Part shown: piece by piece, positions 47,725-60,500 of the stretch
Layout: each line of letters opens with the position of its first letter
Position numbering within the stretch: position 1 is the stretch's first letter
Source: Boswellia sacra
Lineage: Eukaryota; Streptophyta; Magnoliopsida; Sapindales; Burseraceae
Direction of reading: 5' to 3'
NCBI GenBank assembly: GCA_013180625.2
Contig: SNVD02014757.1
Location: forward strand, 620,001-684,000
Length of the DNA stretch: 64,000 nt
Program-made: the position numbers and the translations under genes
The notes under the pieces: model-generated
The model's database searches: none
Seen by the model: only the letters and a program-made list of their open reading frames with translations
Told to the model about the DNA's origin: nothing

Positions 47725-48688
47725 GGGCTTGTTTGGGATTGCTATTGCTACAAAAAAAAAATCACTTTTTCCTACAACAACCAATGGGTGTTTGGTTACT
47801 TTTGAGCTACTTTAAAAAAAAAAAAAATTATGCTATGGTAAAGATTAATTTTAAAAAAGGCTAAAAGCATGTGGTCACCTGTTTTTGAAAACTATATTTT
47901 GCTTCTAAAATGTAAAATATCAAAATTATTCTTACATTTAAATATAAAACTGGCATGAATAATTATGTAATATTTCATAATCAAATTTTTTTCTTTTTTT
48001 GACTATTTCCCACAAAATCTATATAAATTATTGACAATAATATTTTATAATTAATTTTTTTTCTTTTTGAACTATTTTCCACAAATTCTATATAAATTAT
48101 TTACAGTAATATTTTTATAATATTTTAAGACTTTTACGTTTTTTAATCAAATTGTTAATTATAATTATACTTTTTTAATCAAATTGTTAAATGTAAAAAT
48201 CATGTTTAATATAACAAAACTATCAATTCAACAAAATATATTGAAAGAATCACGCTTAACATATGACTAGTCTAGTCAATAATATAATTAAAACATAACC
48301 AATTTTCATAGTGATATTTATGAAATATTATTTCAATAATTTATATAGATATTGTTGAAAATAATTATAAAAAAATTAATTATAAAATATTATTTGATTA
48401 ATTTATATAGATAATGTTGAAAATAATTTAAAAAAGAAAAAGAATTGATTATAAAATATTAAAATTAAATATTAATGATTAATAATACATATATCTGGTT
48501 TGGTCATTTGTAATAAAAGCTAGAGTAAAAACAATCTTAAACACCACTATCTTATTTTTAAAAAATAAAATAATTTTTTAAAAATTAGTTTATCAAATAC
48601 TCTTATACTTTTTTTAAAATATGATCTTTTTTCTGTATCAAAGCATATGCTACTTTTTTTTACAACAATAGAAACCTTAAACTTGCCC
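47725..48688. mobile_element. Long terminal-inverted-repeat element (MITE-like, non-coding)
   Basis: The left end GGGCTTGTTTGGGATTGCTA pairs imperfectly with the right end, whose reverse complement starts GGGCAAGTTTAAGGTTTCTA. Similarity continues for about 27 nt. Inside, two related tandem blocks at about 47990-48110 are mirrored in reverse complement by blocks at about 48300-48450, so the element folds back on itself. It is extremely AT-rich and has no transposase frame. A clear target duplication was not found, so the superfamily is undecided (a hAT-like or Mutator-like MITE is possible). Confidence 0.6.
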
Positions 48689-48759
48689 TGTGTAATATGG
48701 CATTCGACTGGAATACTCCGGCGCGGCGTCTCATGTGTGGGTCATAAGATTGATCTAAA

Positions 48760-49098
48760 GTGGATACCAATAAAGAACTGACACCACCAATATCTAAACC
48801 TTCTTATAATTTTGTTACTTTAAATTTTGTTACCATGGCTTGGAAAATGTTGGAAGTTGAAGTTTTAGACAAGCAAAACTTTATTTATTTATTGACAGGA
48901 AATATCTACAAGGTGATGGAAGATTCAATTAGAAGTTCCGAACCTCAACATGTAGTATGCAGCGGCCAGCGTGTTTACTATGATAATGAACGGTCGGCAC
49001 TCGGACATAGAAAGTCGTCTCGTTACCCAAACGTGTTGGCATGGCTACGCTTAATCTTTGGCTTAGACCTTGCCATGCAACTTAATTTACCTGATTAA
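48760..49098 (+). other. Unassigned open frame (112 codons)
   Basis: The longest open frame in this intergenic stretch. Its C-terminal half (SGQRVYYDNERSALGHRK..., then YPNVLAWLRLIFGLDLAM) is more protein-like than the rest, but I recognise no family. No TATA box or splice signals stand out. It may be a chance frame or a decayed fragment. Confidence 0.2.
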
Positions 49099-50070
49099 AT
49101 AAAGTCAAAGTTTACACAACACAGCTCAGCATCAAGCTGCACCTGGATATGTGTTGGTTCTCACTATATGCGCTATAGCCAATAATGCGACAATCAACAC
49201 AGTCGTATATTTTAATTATTTGGCACCTTTTTTTTTAATTCTCAAATTTATTATTTGTTATCATCATTCTAAATAGGATCCGATTATCTTGTGAACTCAA
49301 TGGAAGGTTGTCCATTGACATGATAGATTAAGCACTTGCAACTCCCTTGGACGAACATCTCCATACCACCGAACCTTCTCCCGGGAAGGTCACCTCAGAC
49401 CTCGAACATGATAGACAACAATGGCTGTATATCTCAAAAGCAGTGTCATATTTGGATATAACTGGATTCCATTACCCAAACTGCGAGGCGGATCCACTGG
49501 TCATATAAAATCTTTATATTCGAAATTCAAGAAATGTAAATTTTTGTCTACACACTCTTAGATTTGTAGTATACTAAAATCTGACTAAAGTGTTAAAGGG
49601 TTACCGTCGCCACGACTCTCGACACCCCTCTCATGTTTTTTGCTCCCATATTCTGAACCCTTGGTAACATACCCTAAGCAATCGCATGTTTTCTTATCAC
49701 CTGAAATTCGAATATCAACATCATCAACCTTTTCAGTGTTATAATAGTGATGTATTAAAGTGAATAACTGAGCTTATCATATGATTGATTAAACTTTATT
49801 TGATGCTACTACGTATATGAAACCATTAAACATTTTACAATTAATGTCTTGGAAGAACGGTGTCCTACGTTATAAACAACACGTGATCAATGAAATGATG
49901 AATAAAAAATTTTATTAGCATAGCAACAAAGATAAAATCTGTGGACTCATAAAAATTATCATAAAATGAAATAAAGAAAATGTTATCTATATGTTTGTTT
50001 GATATTTGTTCACATTCACCGAAAATACGTACTAAACGAATAAGCGAGAAAAAAGAAAAAAAGCAATATG
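49099..50070. other. AT-rich intergenic DNA
   Basis: No gene or repeat structure is recognised. Bases 50071-50075 (ATTAT) are the left target duplication of the second TRIM. Confidence 0.5.
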
Positions 50071-50075
50071 ATTAT

Positions 50076-50264
50076 TGTTGAGAGTACAATTAAAGTCTCA
50101 TATTAGCTAGACATGGGACATATCATGGCCATATAAGTATGGACAAGATCTCCATTGGTATGACCCATTTTGGGTACAATCCAAACGCAAATCCATAAGA
50201 GCTTAGTCATAAGGTAGATAATATCATACTAATGTATAGTTTTTGGAGGTCAATAGTCGTAACA
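50076..50264 (+). repeat. TRIM 5' LTR
   Basis: 189 bp, TGTTG...TAACA, followed by a two-base spacer and the primer binding site. Confidence 0.85.
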
Positions 50265-50576
50265 AGTGGTATTAGAGTCTAGGCTCAAACTTAGCCACGA
50301 AAATACGTGGAGGAAATTCTCACAGTGCCAAACAAAGGTTGGTGGGCCCACTTATGCAAAAATTAAGGTGTTAAAAGCTCACGATTGGATCTGTGGTTAA
50401 GCTCTCTTGGATCAGGTCGTGTGCTCTGGATGCTTCATGGACGTGTCCTAACCCTAACACGATGAAGAGGAGTTGATCTGGATAGAGTAGTGGAACATGA
50501 AGAGGAGTTGACCTAGATAGAGTAACGGAACTCGATGGAGTGGACGGATGGATGGTCGTTTGAGGGGAGGCATCAT

Positions 50577-50659
50577 ATGATCGAAATCCATAAGGGCTTA
50601 GGCCCAAAGTGGACGATATCATATCAATACGGAGTTTTGGGAGATTCATAGTCGTAACA
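50577..50659 (+). repeat. TRIM 3' LTR, 5'-truncated
   Basis: Only the last ~83 bp of the LTR are present, aligning with 50185-50264 (AAATCCATAAG.GCTTAG ... TAGTCGTAACA). The missing front part suggests an internal deletion after insertion, since the outer target duplication is intact. Confidence 0.75.
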
Positions 50660-52102
50660 ATTATAGATAATTAGTATATCCTATTTATCTAAACTTTGTA
50701 TATGAGATTATGTGCTTTATTTTACACTAGCTCCCACCGCACTTATGGTGTCAATGGGATGCCATAAAGATCGAAGATTAATGCACACAATTGCCTACTT
50801 TATGTATCCTCTTCGTTGTTGTTAAGAAATGAGGATGAAAAATAATAATTTAATCAAAATTTTTTGCACAAATATCAAATATTACTTAAAAAAAATATAT
50901 ATATATATATATTAAAATATTTAACAAATGAAACAGATATCGCTCACAAAATTATCAGTTGAAGCATATAAAAAAACACCATCTACCACACCACATCGCA
51001 ATAGACACTTATTAAGTACCAATTAGAGCTTCTATGATTTTTAAAATAAAAAAAAAAAGCTTTGTAAAATAGCACAAAGAGAGAAGTTTTTTAGAGAACT
51101 TCTTTTTCGTTTCTTGCATCTACAACTCTAAGATAAGCTATTTATATAATACCAAAAAGAGTTAATTAAATAAAGTAATAAAATCCATTTAAAAGAGTTA
51201 AGTAAATAAAGCAATAAAATCTATTTAATAGGTTTTAATTAAAGTTTGTATGGATCTCATTACTTCCATTAGAACCCAAATCAGTTTAAAAAATTTAATC
51301 AAAATCAAAAGTAACTAACTTGAAAAAATAAATTAAAAATGAGTTAACCAATAAATTAATAAATTTTTTTAAATTTTGAATTAAAACAACAATTTCTAAC
51401 AGCTGTTAATACCATTATAGAAACATGTACTAATGCTTTGCTTTATTCATTTGTACAATTATCCATTTGTACAATCGTATATTACTTTATTCACATATTA
51501 ATCCATAACAACTCAATATGGTTTTCTTCAAATATTAAAATATGTATTAATTTATCTTAAAATTTAATTACTAATAAGTTATTTAAGTTAGTAAATACAT
51601 ATCGGTTGGATCTACCATGAGTCATGAAATTGCCTACTCCGCATGATCTTAGGAAATCAGGTCCCACATAAAAAATCACCATAGATGGCTTACATTACAT
51701 ACACCTCCTTCACACATCAAATAATTCCATCAACGTGACTACGTGATTTGCGGCCGAGAAATTTTAAATACGAATTTTAAAAACATAAAAGTTGTCCGAA
51801 ACAATAATTAAAAAATATATTTAAATAAAATAAAATTGTCGGAACAAATTTAATTTAATTTTCTTTTCTCTGCTCTCTCATGCTTGGTCTCCTCCCCTTC
51901 CTCGCTCTCACATACCCATTAGGCTCCACCGACTTTCGTACCTATCATATACCCCTAATCTTGTCTCTTATCTACAATGCTACCCCTCCAGTTGCCTTTT
52001 CAATGACTTGACCCTTTTTATTACCAGATCATCAAACTTTCTGTCTTTCCAAATCGTGAAGCTTCTGTCCTAATCTCATCGATTCAGCACGGGCGAGTCA
52101 AA
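50660..52102. other. Intergenic DNA and XXT promoter/leader
   Basis: Very AT-rich up to about 51860, then a pyrimidine-rich stretch (51865-52080) typical of a plant promoter and 5' leader for the following gene. An AT run lies at about 50896-50910. No other gene is seen. Confidence 0.5.
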
Positions 52103-53497
52103 ATGCTCGAGCGCTGCGTGGGGACTCAGCGAGTCCGCCAGATCCAGAGAGCGATTCGCCACGCCAAAGTCACGTTTCTCTGTCTCTTTCTCACTGTTGT
52201 AGTCCTACGTGGCACCATCGGCGCCGGAAAGTTCGGGACTCCGGAGCAAGACTTCAACGACATCCGTGAACACTTCTACGTCCATCGGAAGCGTGTGGAA
52301 CCCCACCGCGTGCTCGAGGAAGTGCAAACGACGACCACCGCCAGCAACGGCGACAACTCGAATGGAGATTCGAACGCTAACAGCAACAACTACGAACAAT
52401 TCGACGTGTCTAAGCTGTTCGTTGACGAAGGTGTCGAAGAAAAACCGGATCCAAACAAGCCCTACTCTCTGGGGCCGAAAATATCGGATTGGGACCAGCA
52501 GAGAGCCGAGTGGCTGAAAAACAACCCGAATTTCCCAAACTTTCTGGGACCGAACAAACCACGTGTCTTGCTGGTGACCGGTTCGTCGCCAAAACCGTGT
52601 GAGAACCCGGTGGGCGATCATTACTTACTGAAATCGATTAAGAACAAGATCGATTACTGTAGATTACACGGAATCGAGATATTCTACAACATGGCGCTGC
52701 TGGACGCGGAGATGGCGGGATTCTGGGCGAAACTTCCGTTGATAAGGAAATTGTTATTGTCTCATCCGGAGGTAGAGTTTCTATGGTGGATGGACAGTGA
52801 TGCGATGTTCACTGACATGGCATTTGAAGTGCCTTGGGAGAGGTACAAAGATCATAACCTCGTAATGCATGGATGGAACGAAATGGTTTATGATCAGAAG
52901 AATTGGATTGGATTGAACACGGGGAGCTTCTTGTTGAGAAATACTCAGTGGGCGCTGGATCTTCTTGATACTTGGTCCCCAATGGGACCCAAAGGGAAGG
53001 TTAGAGATGAGGCTGGGAAGATTCTCACTAGAGAGCTCAAAGGTAGACCCGTTTTCGAAGCTGATGATCAGTCTGCAATGGTGTATTTGTTGGTGACGCA
53101 GAGAGAGAAATGGGGGGAGAAGGTATATTTGGAGAGTGCTTATTATTTGCACGGGTATTGGGGGATTTTGGTGGATCGATATGAGGAGATGATTGAGAAT
53201 TATCATCCGGGTCTCGGTGATCATCGATGGCCGCTTGTTACTCACTTTGTGGGTTGCAAACCTTGCGGGAAGTTCGGGGATTATCCGGTGGAGAGGTGCT
53301 TGAGACAGATGGATCGTGCTTTCAATTTCGGAGATAATCAGATTTTGAGCATGTATGGATTTACCCACAAGTCGCTTGCTAGTAAGAAAGTTAAGAGAGT
53401 GAGGAACGAGACTAGTACTCCTCTTCAAGTGAAGGATGAGCTTGGATTGCTTCATCCTGCGTTTAAAGCTGTTAAGGTATCAACATCTTCTTCATAG
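52103..53497 (+). CDS. XXT2: Xyloglucan 6-xylosyltransferase (GT34), XXT1/XXT2-like
   Basis: An intronless 464-residue type II Golgi membrane protein. It adds alpha-1,6-xylose from UDP-xylose to the beta-1,4-glucan backbone of xyloglucan. A short cytosolic tail (1-22) and one membrane anchor (about 23-40, VTFLCLFLTVVVL) are followed by a variable, Asn/Thr/Ser-rich stem (about 70-105). The GT34 catalytic domain begins near PNKPRVLLVTGS (149-160). The metal-binding DSD motif sits at 231-233 in FLWWMDSDAMF. HGWNEMVYDQKNWIGLNTGSF and LVTHFVGCKPCGKFGDYPVERC are near-invariant family blocks. Length and sequence match the XXT1/XXT2 branch; XXT1 and XXT2 cannot be told apart firmly from memory. Large antisense open frames over this gene are shadows. 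Confidence 0.96.
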   Translation: MLERCVGTQRVRQIQRAIRHAKVTFLCLFLTVVVLRGTIGAGKFGTPEQDFNDIREHFYVHRKRVEPHRVLEEVQTTTTASNGDNSNGDSNANSNNYEQFDVSKLFVDEGVEEKPDPNKPYSLGPKISDWDQQRAEWLKNNPNFPNFLGPNKPRVLLVTGSSPKPCENPVGDHYLLKSIKNKIDYCRLHGIEIFYNMALLDAEMAGFWAKLPLIRKLLLSHPEVEFLWWMDSDAMFTDMAFEVPWERYKDHNLVMHGWNEMVYDQKNWIGLNTGSFLLRNTQWALDLLDTWSPMGPKGKVRDEAGKILTRELKGRPVFEADDQSAMVYLLVTQREKWGEKVYLESAYYLHGYWGILVDRYEEMIENYHPGLGDHRWPLVTHFVGCKPCGKFGDYPVERCLRQMDRAFNFGDNQILSMYGFTHKSLASKKVKRVRNETSTPLQVKDELGLLHPAFKAVKVSTSSS

Positions 53498-56400
53498 TGG
53501 CTGTGAATCTGATTAATTAGCTGGAATTACTCCATATAGTAATCAAAGTACCATGCACTTGCCGTTTTTCTTTTTGTTCGTTCTTTTAAGTTAATTATGA
53601 TAAGGAAACATGTCAATTTGCATGTCATTGCTGATTAATTATTCCTCGAGGTAGATCTGGATATTGTAATATCTTTTTTTTTTTAATTTTAATTTTAAAT
53701 TATATTGATTTTTCAATGAATTATAGCCCGCACTTGTGTCTTCCTACCCGAGACTTTTGTGTTGTGTCTCTGATTTAACAATGAATGGTTTGAGCCTGTG
53801 GAAAATGTCATCCTATTCCATATATATAGATAAAGATGCAGCGCGTTTTTAGGCAATGAAAGTACAATAAGCAACCGGAAGGATTATCTTTTCGTATCCT
53901 TGTCATTGAGATTGTTTTCTAGAGAAATCAACTTATTTTGTGGTTTGATCTCTAAGGAGCTAGAGGACCTTAATCTATGATTATTCTGATATGCCTTTTA
54001 AAGAGGATGATGAATTTAAGAGGTGCCGCTAGTTCAGAAGAATGCACCTATAGATTTGTATATCAATCAATTAATTGTTCTAGAAAAAAGAAATGCAGAT
54101 GCAGTAGTATTTGTATGTAGCAGAGACAATGTATAAGTGCGCTAAGTGGTGGCTTGAGATTAGTGGGTTTTCATCACTCTTGTTAGTCGACTCAGCTGGA
54201 TCTTCATAGGTAATTGATATTGTGAATACGATTATACGAACATCTATCTCACACAAGATCCTACCTTTGGGGGTAGCTGCCACTACAGAAAGCGAACAGC
54301 TTATAACAGGGGGCTTATCTGAGCTGCATTTCAGGCAACTGGAGATCGTTTGGAGAGAGCTGAAAGAATGGATTGATAGAAGGTGATTAAGATGTTTCTT
54401 TGAAGGAATCCAAGCATCTACGAACTCGATCTAAACCAGCAACTCTTGTTTTGTGAGCTTTCCGGCAAGCTGTTGAGCATATTTCGTTATATGATTATTC
54501 ACACTGGCTTTTTACTCTATCCAGTGTGGTAAAATCATCAAACAGACAATTGTGCACTTCTGAAACTGGTCTTTCCTGAAGTTTTTACTAGTATTATTTG
54601 AAACTGGAACTGGAAACCTCCCGCTACAACTTCCCAAGATTCTGATACAGTCTGAGCTTTGCGTTCGTAAACCATTTGACCAAGTTTATACGTGTTTTAA
54701 ACAATGTAAAGTCAATAAGAATCGGCCAGCTACGAAATCCACTTGTTTCAACATTTTTTGACCGACAAAGACACGTTTTTGTCTGTTTTTGGTTGTTCTG
54801 TAGCCAAATTTAAGTGCCAAATGGAACTTTGTACCAAGGAAACGCATAGATAGAATTGTGATAGTCTGAAGCAAATCACATGGGGGAAAAGGTTTGACCT
54901 GAAGCATGCTTACGATGTATGTACAGTTAATTCGATAATTTTATTATGTCTATCTAATAAGATATTATCTTATCTTTTATGTAAGTAGCAATAACTATAA
55001 TCGGTAAGTTTAAAGGTAAATGAACACGGATAATGTAATATTTCCATCTCAAACTTGCTCTAAAAGACCACCTATTCAAATTGAATTGTTGTTACTTGCA
55101 GCTTATCTCGTAAGTGCCTTGGAGCTTGATTGCAACTAACTTTTGAGATAAGGACTAATAATGCTGACATGCACCGCAGACTACACTATCTCGCGCAGTC
55201 TAATATTGGGCCAAGCCGAACGCTCATAATTGGATTCCAAATTGGTCAGGATAAGGGTTTGGACAATGAAGTCCAGTGAAAGCTTTACATGAATAAATGT
55301 GCAAGTGCTTTACCTTAATGCTTCAAAACTAATACAAAAAAGATTCCCGACAAACTCAGTCGACCTTTTAATGTTTTGATAACTTGGATGTGAATAACGT
55401 TGTAAAACATGTAAACTTAATATTGCAAATGGGCGCCAACAATGTGGGCCAAAATGCGATTCGTCTATCATCTGCTGGTGGCGCAATTGCTAGGTTTTAA
55501 GTTTAGATCTAACATCCAGCTGGCGAAACATCTCATGTGTCTGACACACGTACTCCACTTCAACTTCAAGCTGTCCTTCAAAGTTCAAGGTAACTCCATT
55601 CTATTCACTATACGAATTTGTCCAAACACTCATTTTCATCCATCCATTATAACGGAATATCTTGCAATTTACATGTAGGAAAAGCTTTTTCTCGTAATTC
55701 CTAAATTAAAGTTGCGGACAAGATGCATGTGTGATGTGAATATCAGGTTTGATTGTTTAACAGTCAACCGTCAATTAGCATGAAATTGGAAAATAAATAA
55801 ACTAGGGAGGATACCAGTAACTTTTCTGATTGGTGCTTTGAATAAGTGATTGAAGAATCCATTATGGATTCCTGGAATCTGCCACGATTAATAATAGTGG
55901 GGAAAGGGTAAGATCTTTATCTATATATTTAGCAGTCTCATCTATATGTGGTCTTACATATAGATTAGATTCCATTCCAGCTCTTCGCTACCACTACAAT
56001 TGGGTTTTAGCTTTTTCACCTTTTGTTTGCAGGAATAGTTCGAAACCTCTCGTCCGAGCATAATTTATGGATAAAGCAAAGAGCGATTTCAAGGCAACAT
56101 TTATTCCCACGCCACAACTAGTTCTAATAATGAGCTTTAGTGTTAAATTGGTGATTGATTTGCATTTATATATATTTTTTTCTCACTTTTAAGATTATAT
56201 ATATATAAAAATAGATCTTTTGACATAAAACTATACATAAATTTAATTTATATTATAACATAATAATCATGTTTTAAGATTTTACGCTAATTATCTATCC
56301 AAAAAACAAAAAAAATTCCTATACAAGAAAATCATATACCTTAATCGTAGATTTGTAGTAAACTAGTAAATAGAAAGCAAATTAAAAGAACAAACTATAT

Positions 56401-57532
56401 TTTACGAAGGGGTATGATATTTTAACTTAAATTTTTAACTAAAAATTACACTTAAATTTTTAGTAATTGATTTCACATATTTAATGGTTAAAATAATTAA
56501 TAAGTTGTCAATATTAAATACAGATTTTAACTTTTAAATCTCAAGTTGATAAAATAAAATGAATAGCCATAAATTTAAGTTTTTAACTTAAATTTTTGAA
56601 CTTAAATCTAGACACTAATTCATGGTCATTACTCTTACCAATCTAATAGTTAAGACGGTTAATAAGTTGATATTATAATTTTTTTAATTTTAATTTTAAT
56701 TTTAATTTTAATTATTAAATTAATACAATAAATAACTATTAATTCATGTCTAAATTTAAATTAAAGTATCCAAACCCTTTAACTATTTTCTATGATTTCA
56801 AAATCATTATAGCTTTAATGTTAACAATACTTCAACGCCCAAAATATCTTCAAACCTTTTGAAAACATCATTTTCATCTCTTAACAACATTGCTTGCGTC
56901 TTACTTCACCTCACTAGATTCTCACCAAAACTTTGGTCTTATATATATGTACATGCTTGGACTAATGTAAAAGTCCTTAGTTTATTATATATTTCTTTCA
57001 AAAATAATGCTTTTTGGATTAAAAAGCACTTTTTGAAAAAATAACTAAATCAAGTAAATTTCAAAGTAATATTCTCAAACTATAACTATAACCATAAAAT
57101 AGAATATTGGCCAAATGATACAAGACACCGCAACGAGAAAAAGATCATGCAGAATTGCAGATCTCATAAGCAACGAAAAAAGAGTCAACAGATCGAACGG
57201 TAGAGATAGATTCGAACACGGCATAAGCACCAAAGTGTGATGCACGGAAGCCACCACTCCCAGAACCATAAACACAACGCAGTAGTATTAGTATAAAAGC
57301 AGGGGAGCAAATGTTTTTATGCTCCTTTTTTGGCGGCTCTTACAAGTAATTTTCTTCGTTTAACTCTCGCGCTTTTAGCTCGCTCCCCACAAAACCCTAA
57401 TTCTCACTCTAATTCTCAAATAAATACATACATATTAAAGAAACGGTTTTTTTTTTTCCTATCCCTCGAAAAATATATATTTTTTTAAACAAAATATTTT
57501 TGAAAAATTGAGTTTCGGAGAAGACGACGACA
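53498..57532. other. Intergenic region between XXT and PRMT4
   Basis: It contains the XXT 3' UTR (a T-rich stretch near 53671-53710) and about 3.5 kb of AT-rich DNA. Short frames (54080-54283, 54686-54907, 55442-55678, 57075-57275) show no family motif. An AT-only low-complexity part lies at about 56160-56760, with repeated TTTTAATT units near 56683-56715. The end carries the PRMT4 leader. Confidence 0.5.
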
Positions 57533-60500
57533 ATGGAGCAGAGGCATAAACAAGAAGAGCAGCAAGAGTTCGCCGTTGCTTCAGTGGCCGAGCTATCTTC
57601 TTCGTCTTTGCCTTCTTCGGTGCCGCAACCTTCGCCGGTTTTTGCGCGCTTCAGCGGCGGTTGCGGAGTTGCGGAGCTTCGATTTCACCGAGAATCGAAG
57701 TTCATTGATGGTTGTAATGTTGATCTTAGTGCCGCTCAGGTGAGTCTTGTTTATTGCGTTTCTTAGATTCATTGGTTTTTGTTTGCCTTTTTTTTGTTGG
57801 TTGTGTGTGTCTCTGTCTATGGTTGCTGAGAAAGCAGAGGGAATGACGGAAAATAGTGGACTTTAAGTTGGCCAAACACCGGCGTGGCCGTTTTAACAAA
57901 TAACATTTCAAATTTGATGACAGTCTTTTGAATTTTGGTAAATTAATTTTTTGAGTGCAAATGACGGAACTTTTATCATTCTAGTCAATGCATATCTTTG
58001 AATTTAGTTTGAATTTGTTTGTATATATTTTAGCACTGTTCTTTAGCCACTGAACTGAAGTGAACAATTGAGATTCCACTTAGCAAATTTGGTTTGGAGT
58101 GGGAGTCCTTTAATCTATCCTTTTTAAGTTTGTTCAAAATGTCATTTTCTTATCAATTCTATCATTTTTCATTGTTAAAAATTGGAGTTTGTGTTTATTT
58201 AGTATTTCTGTAAATCATTGAATATGATTCAGATGCGATAGCATGATTGAGTTTCACACGCTTTTGTGTTATTCAGCTATTCAAGTTAGGACCTGTTCAA
58301 TCGGTCTGCATATCTAACAGTTCCAATGCCGATAATGAGGTAAGAAATGTTTTGGCTTTTTGTTTTTAAAAACCATTGAAATTTTTTTGGTTTGATTTTT
58401 CAGCTAATGTAATGGAATTGGACAGATTTTTATATATTTGTAAATATTTATCTTGGATATGTAGGGCCACTCTTTCCCCTCCCCCCCCCCCTCTTTACCA
58501 TATAACATTTGCTATCTAACATTATTTGGTTTCCACTTGGTATAGCTGGTTTAAATATGGTTAATTCTCTGAAGGCTTTTTGCGGCATATTTTGATGCTG
58601 CCAAAGTCTTTTTGCCAAATTTTACCTTGTATCATTTGCACTTTGGTTGTGATACAATATGGCTATATGATGTTAAAGCAGTGCCAGATGTGACATTCTT
58701 TTAACACTATCACTATTGAACCAGAAATCATATTCAAGGGGAATCAGTATCCAATTTAGAGACGAGGAAGAGAGCAGGGCCTTCCATTGTGCATTTGAGC
58801 AATGGAAGACAAAGGAAGTTGTTGTTCAAGGTGCTACTTTGGAAATAATTTGCTTCGACTTTTGTATGTTTTCCAGAGGCTTTTTTTTTTTTTTTTAGCT
58901 GGTGGTCATTTATTGCAATAAGTTCCATGTAGCATGCTTATGATTCTTTGTGTCTGTTTAAATAAATAATTATCCTTAGGTGATATGACTTAATTCGAAA
59001 TATTTATGCATCAAGATTTATCTCAGTGGAGCATTTGCCTCCCTCGCTATTGGAGAGATACTCCTTCTTCAATATGTACGTCTAGTCATCTATGAACCTT
59101 TACCGAGAGTGTAAGAAATCTCATGATTTATCTCAGCGGAACATTTACCTCCCTCATCATTGGAGGGACACTGCTTCTTCGATATGAACTTATGTTCTTC
59201 TAGTCATCTATGAACCTTTATGGAGAGTGTAAGATATCCGATGATTTGCTTCTTCAGAATCATTGTTTTATCTCATTAGTAACGTCATAAGTAATTCAAA
59301 AAATGACCAGGAAATTCTCTTCTCAATGACCCAAGTCTGAGTTATAGGCAAATCAAAGCCTAGGTAGTTAGTAGCTGAAACTTCTGTTCAGCTTATGTCT
59401 GTCTGTATTTTTTCTGTAAGCATTTAGTATCTTGTGTAAGATCATCTCTTGAAGGTAACTACAGGGTAGTTTGCCAGTTAAATGCAATTTTGTTAAAATG
59501 GAAAGCAGATATTGGCTCTCGATTCTTCAGCTTGCCTGTAAAGAAGAAAAAGGGGGCATGATGGGGTTTGATTATATCTTATTTCAAATTTTACCTAAAA
59601 GAAGAGGCTTTTGAAGAATTGTGTGTGGTGTGTATGTGTGTGGGTGGGTGGGGGTTTGATTATATCTTATTTTTAAAATTTTAACTGAAAGAAAAGGTTT
59701 GTGGGTGTGAGTGTGTGTTTTTTATTGTTATTTTTTTATTGCAACATATTTTACTATGCTTTAATTTTGTTTTGTCTACTGTTACGTTACTTTTACTTGC
59801 AGATTTGTTGTTACCTTCTGATATTTCCCCTTTCTTCCAGAAACATGTTTACCAAATGGAGTTGTCTCAGATTCAAAGAAGAGCAAGTTTGATGATAAAG
59901 TTGAACCATCATCTGCTAAAATGTACTTCCATTATTATGGGCAACTGCTACACCAGCAGAATATGTTACAAGATTATGTGAGGACAGGTGTGTCAGAGGC
60001 CTGTAATTTGTTTCTCCCTTCATCATCTCCCTTCATCGTGCTCATATAAATTTTTTGTTTGTTGTAGAGAAGCCTCATTAAATTTCACAGACTATATTGT
60101 GGCTTTGAAATATAATATATTAATATTAGTTGTATGCACACACTATAAACTTCAAGGCAAGGAATTTTACGATGAGTAGAGTTATATTGATGGTTTGATG
60201 ACATATGACTGCTATTTCAGGAACCTATTACGCTGCAGTTATTGAAAATCGTGCAGATTTTACTGGTCGTGTAGTTGTTGATGTTGGTGCTGGTAGTGGT
60301 ATTTTGTCATTATTTGCTGCACAGGTATAGTTAGCTTTTTGACCAATAAAACTTGAATATATCCTGTAATGATATTTTCGTTTTGCTTCTTGTGTGTGGA
60401 TTTATTTATTTTGATCTTTTTGGTGCCTTTTGGAGATTGATCTTGTATTCCATCTGTTCCCCAAATAGGCTGGTGCAAAACATGTTTATGCTGTCGAAGC

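Larger units (their letters stand above)
50076..50659 (+). mobile_element. TRIM element, plus orientation, with perfect 5-bp target duplication
   Basis: The element is flanked by ATTAT at 50071-50075 and again at 50660-50664. The 5' LTR (50076-50264, 189 bp) starts TGTTGAGAGT and ends GTCGTAACA. A decayed primer binding site TGGTATTAGAGTC (50267-50279) follows 2 nt later. A shortened 3' LTR (about 50577-50659) ends in the same AGTCGTAACA. The 5' LTR matches the minus-strand LTR of the element at 404-1224 (shared blocks such as TAGACATGGG and TCTCCATTGGTA). No protein frame is present. Confidence 0.87.

Noticed and set aside
52205..52621. 138-codon minus frame and overlapping plus frame over the XXT stem region
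   Set aside because: Shadows of the XXT coding sequence in other frames.
52781..53455. 224-codon open frame on the minus strand
   Set aside because: It lies wholly antisense to the well-supported XXT1/2 gene and arises from its codon composition; its peptide matches no family.
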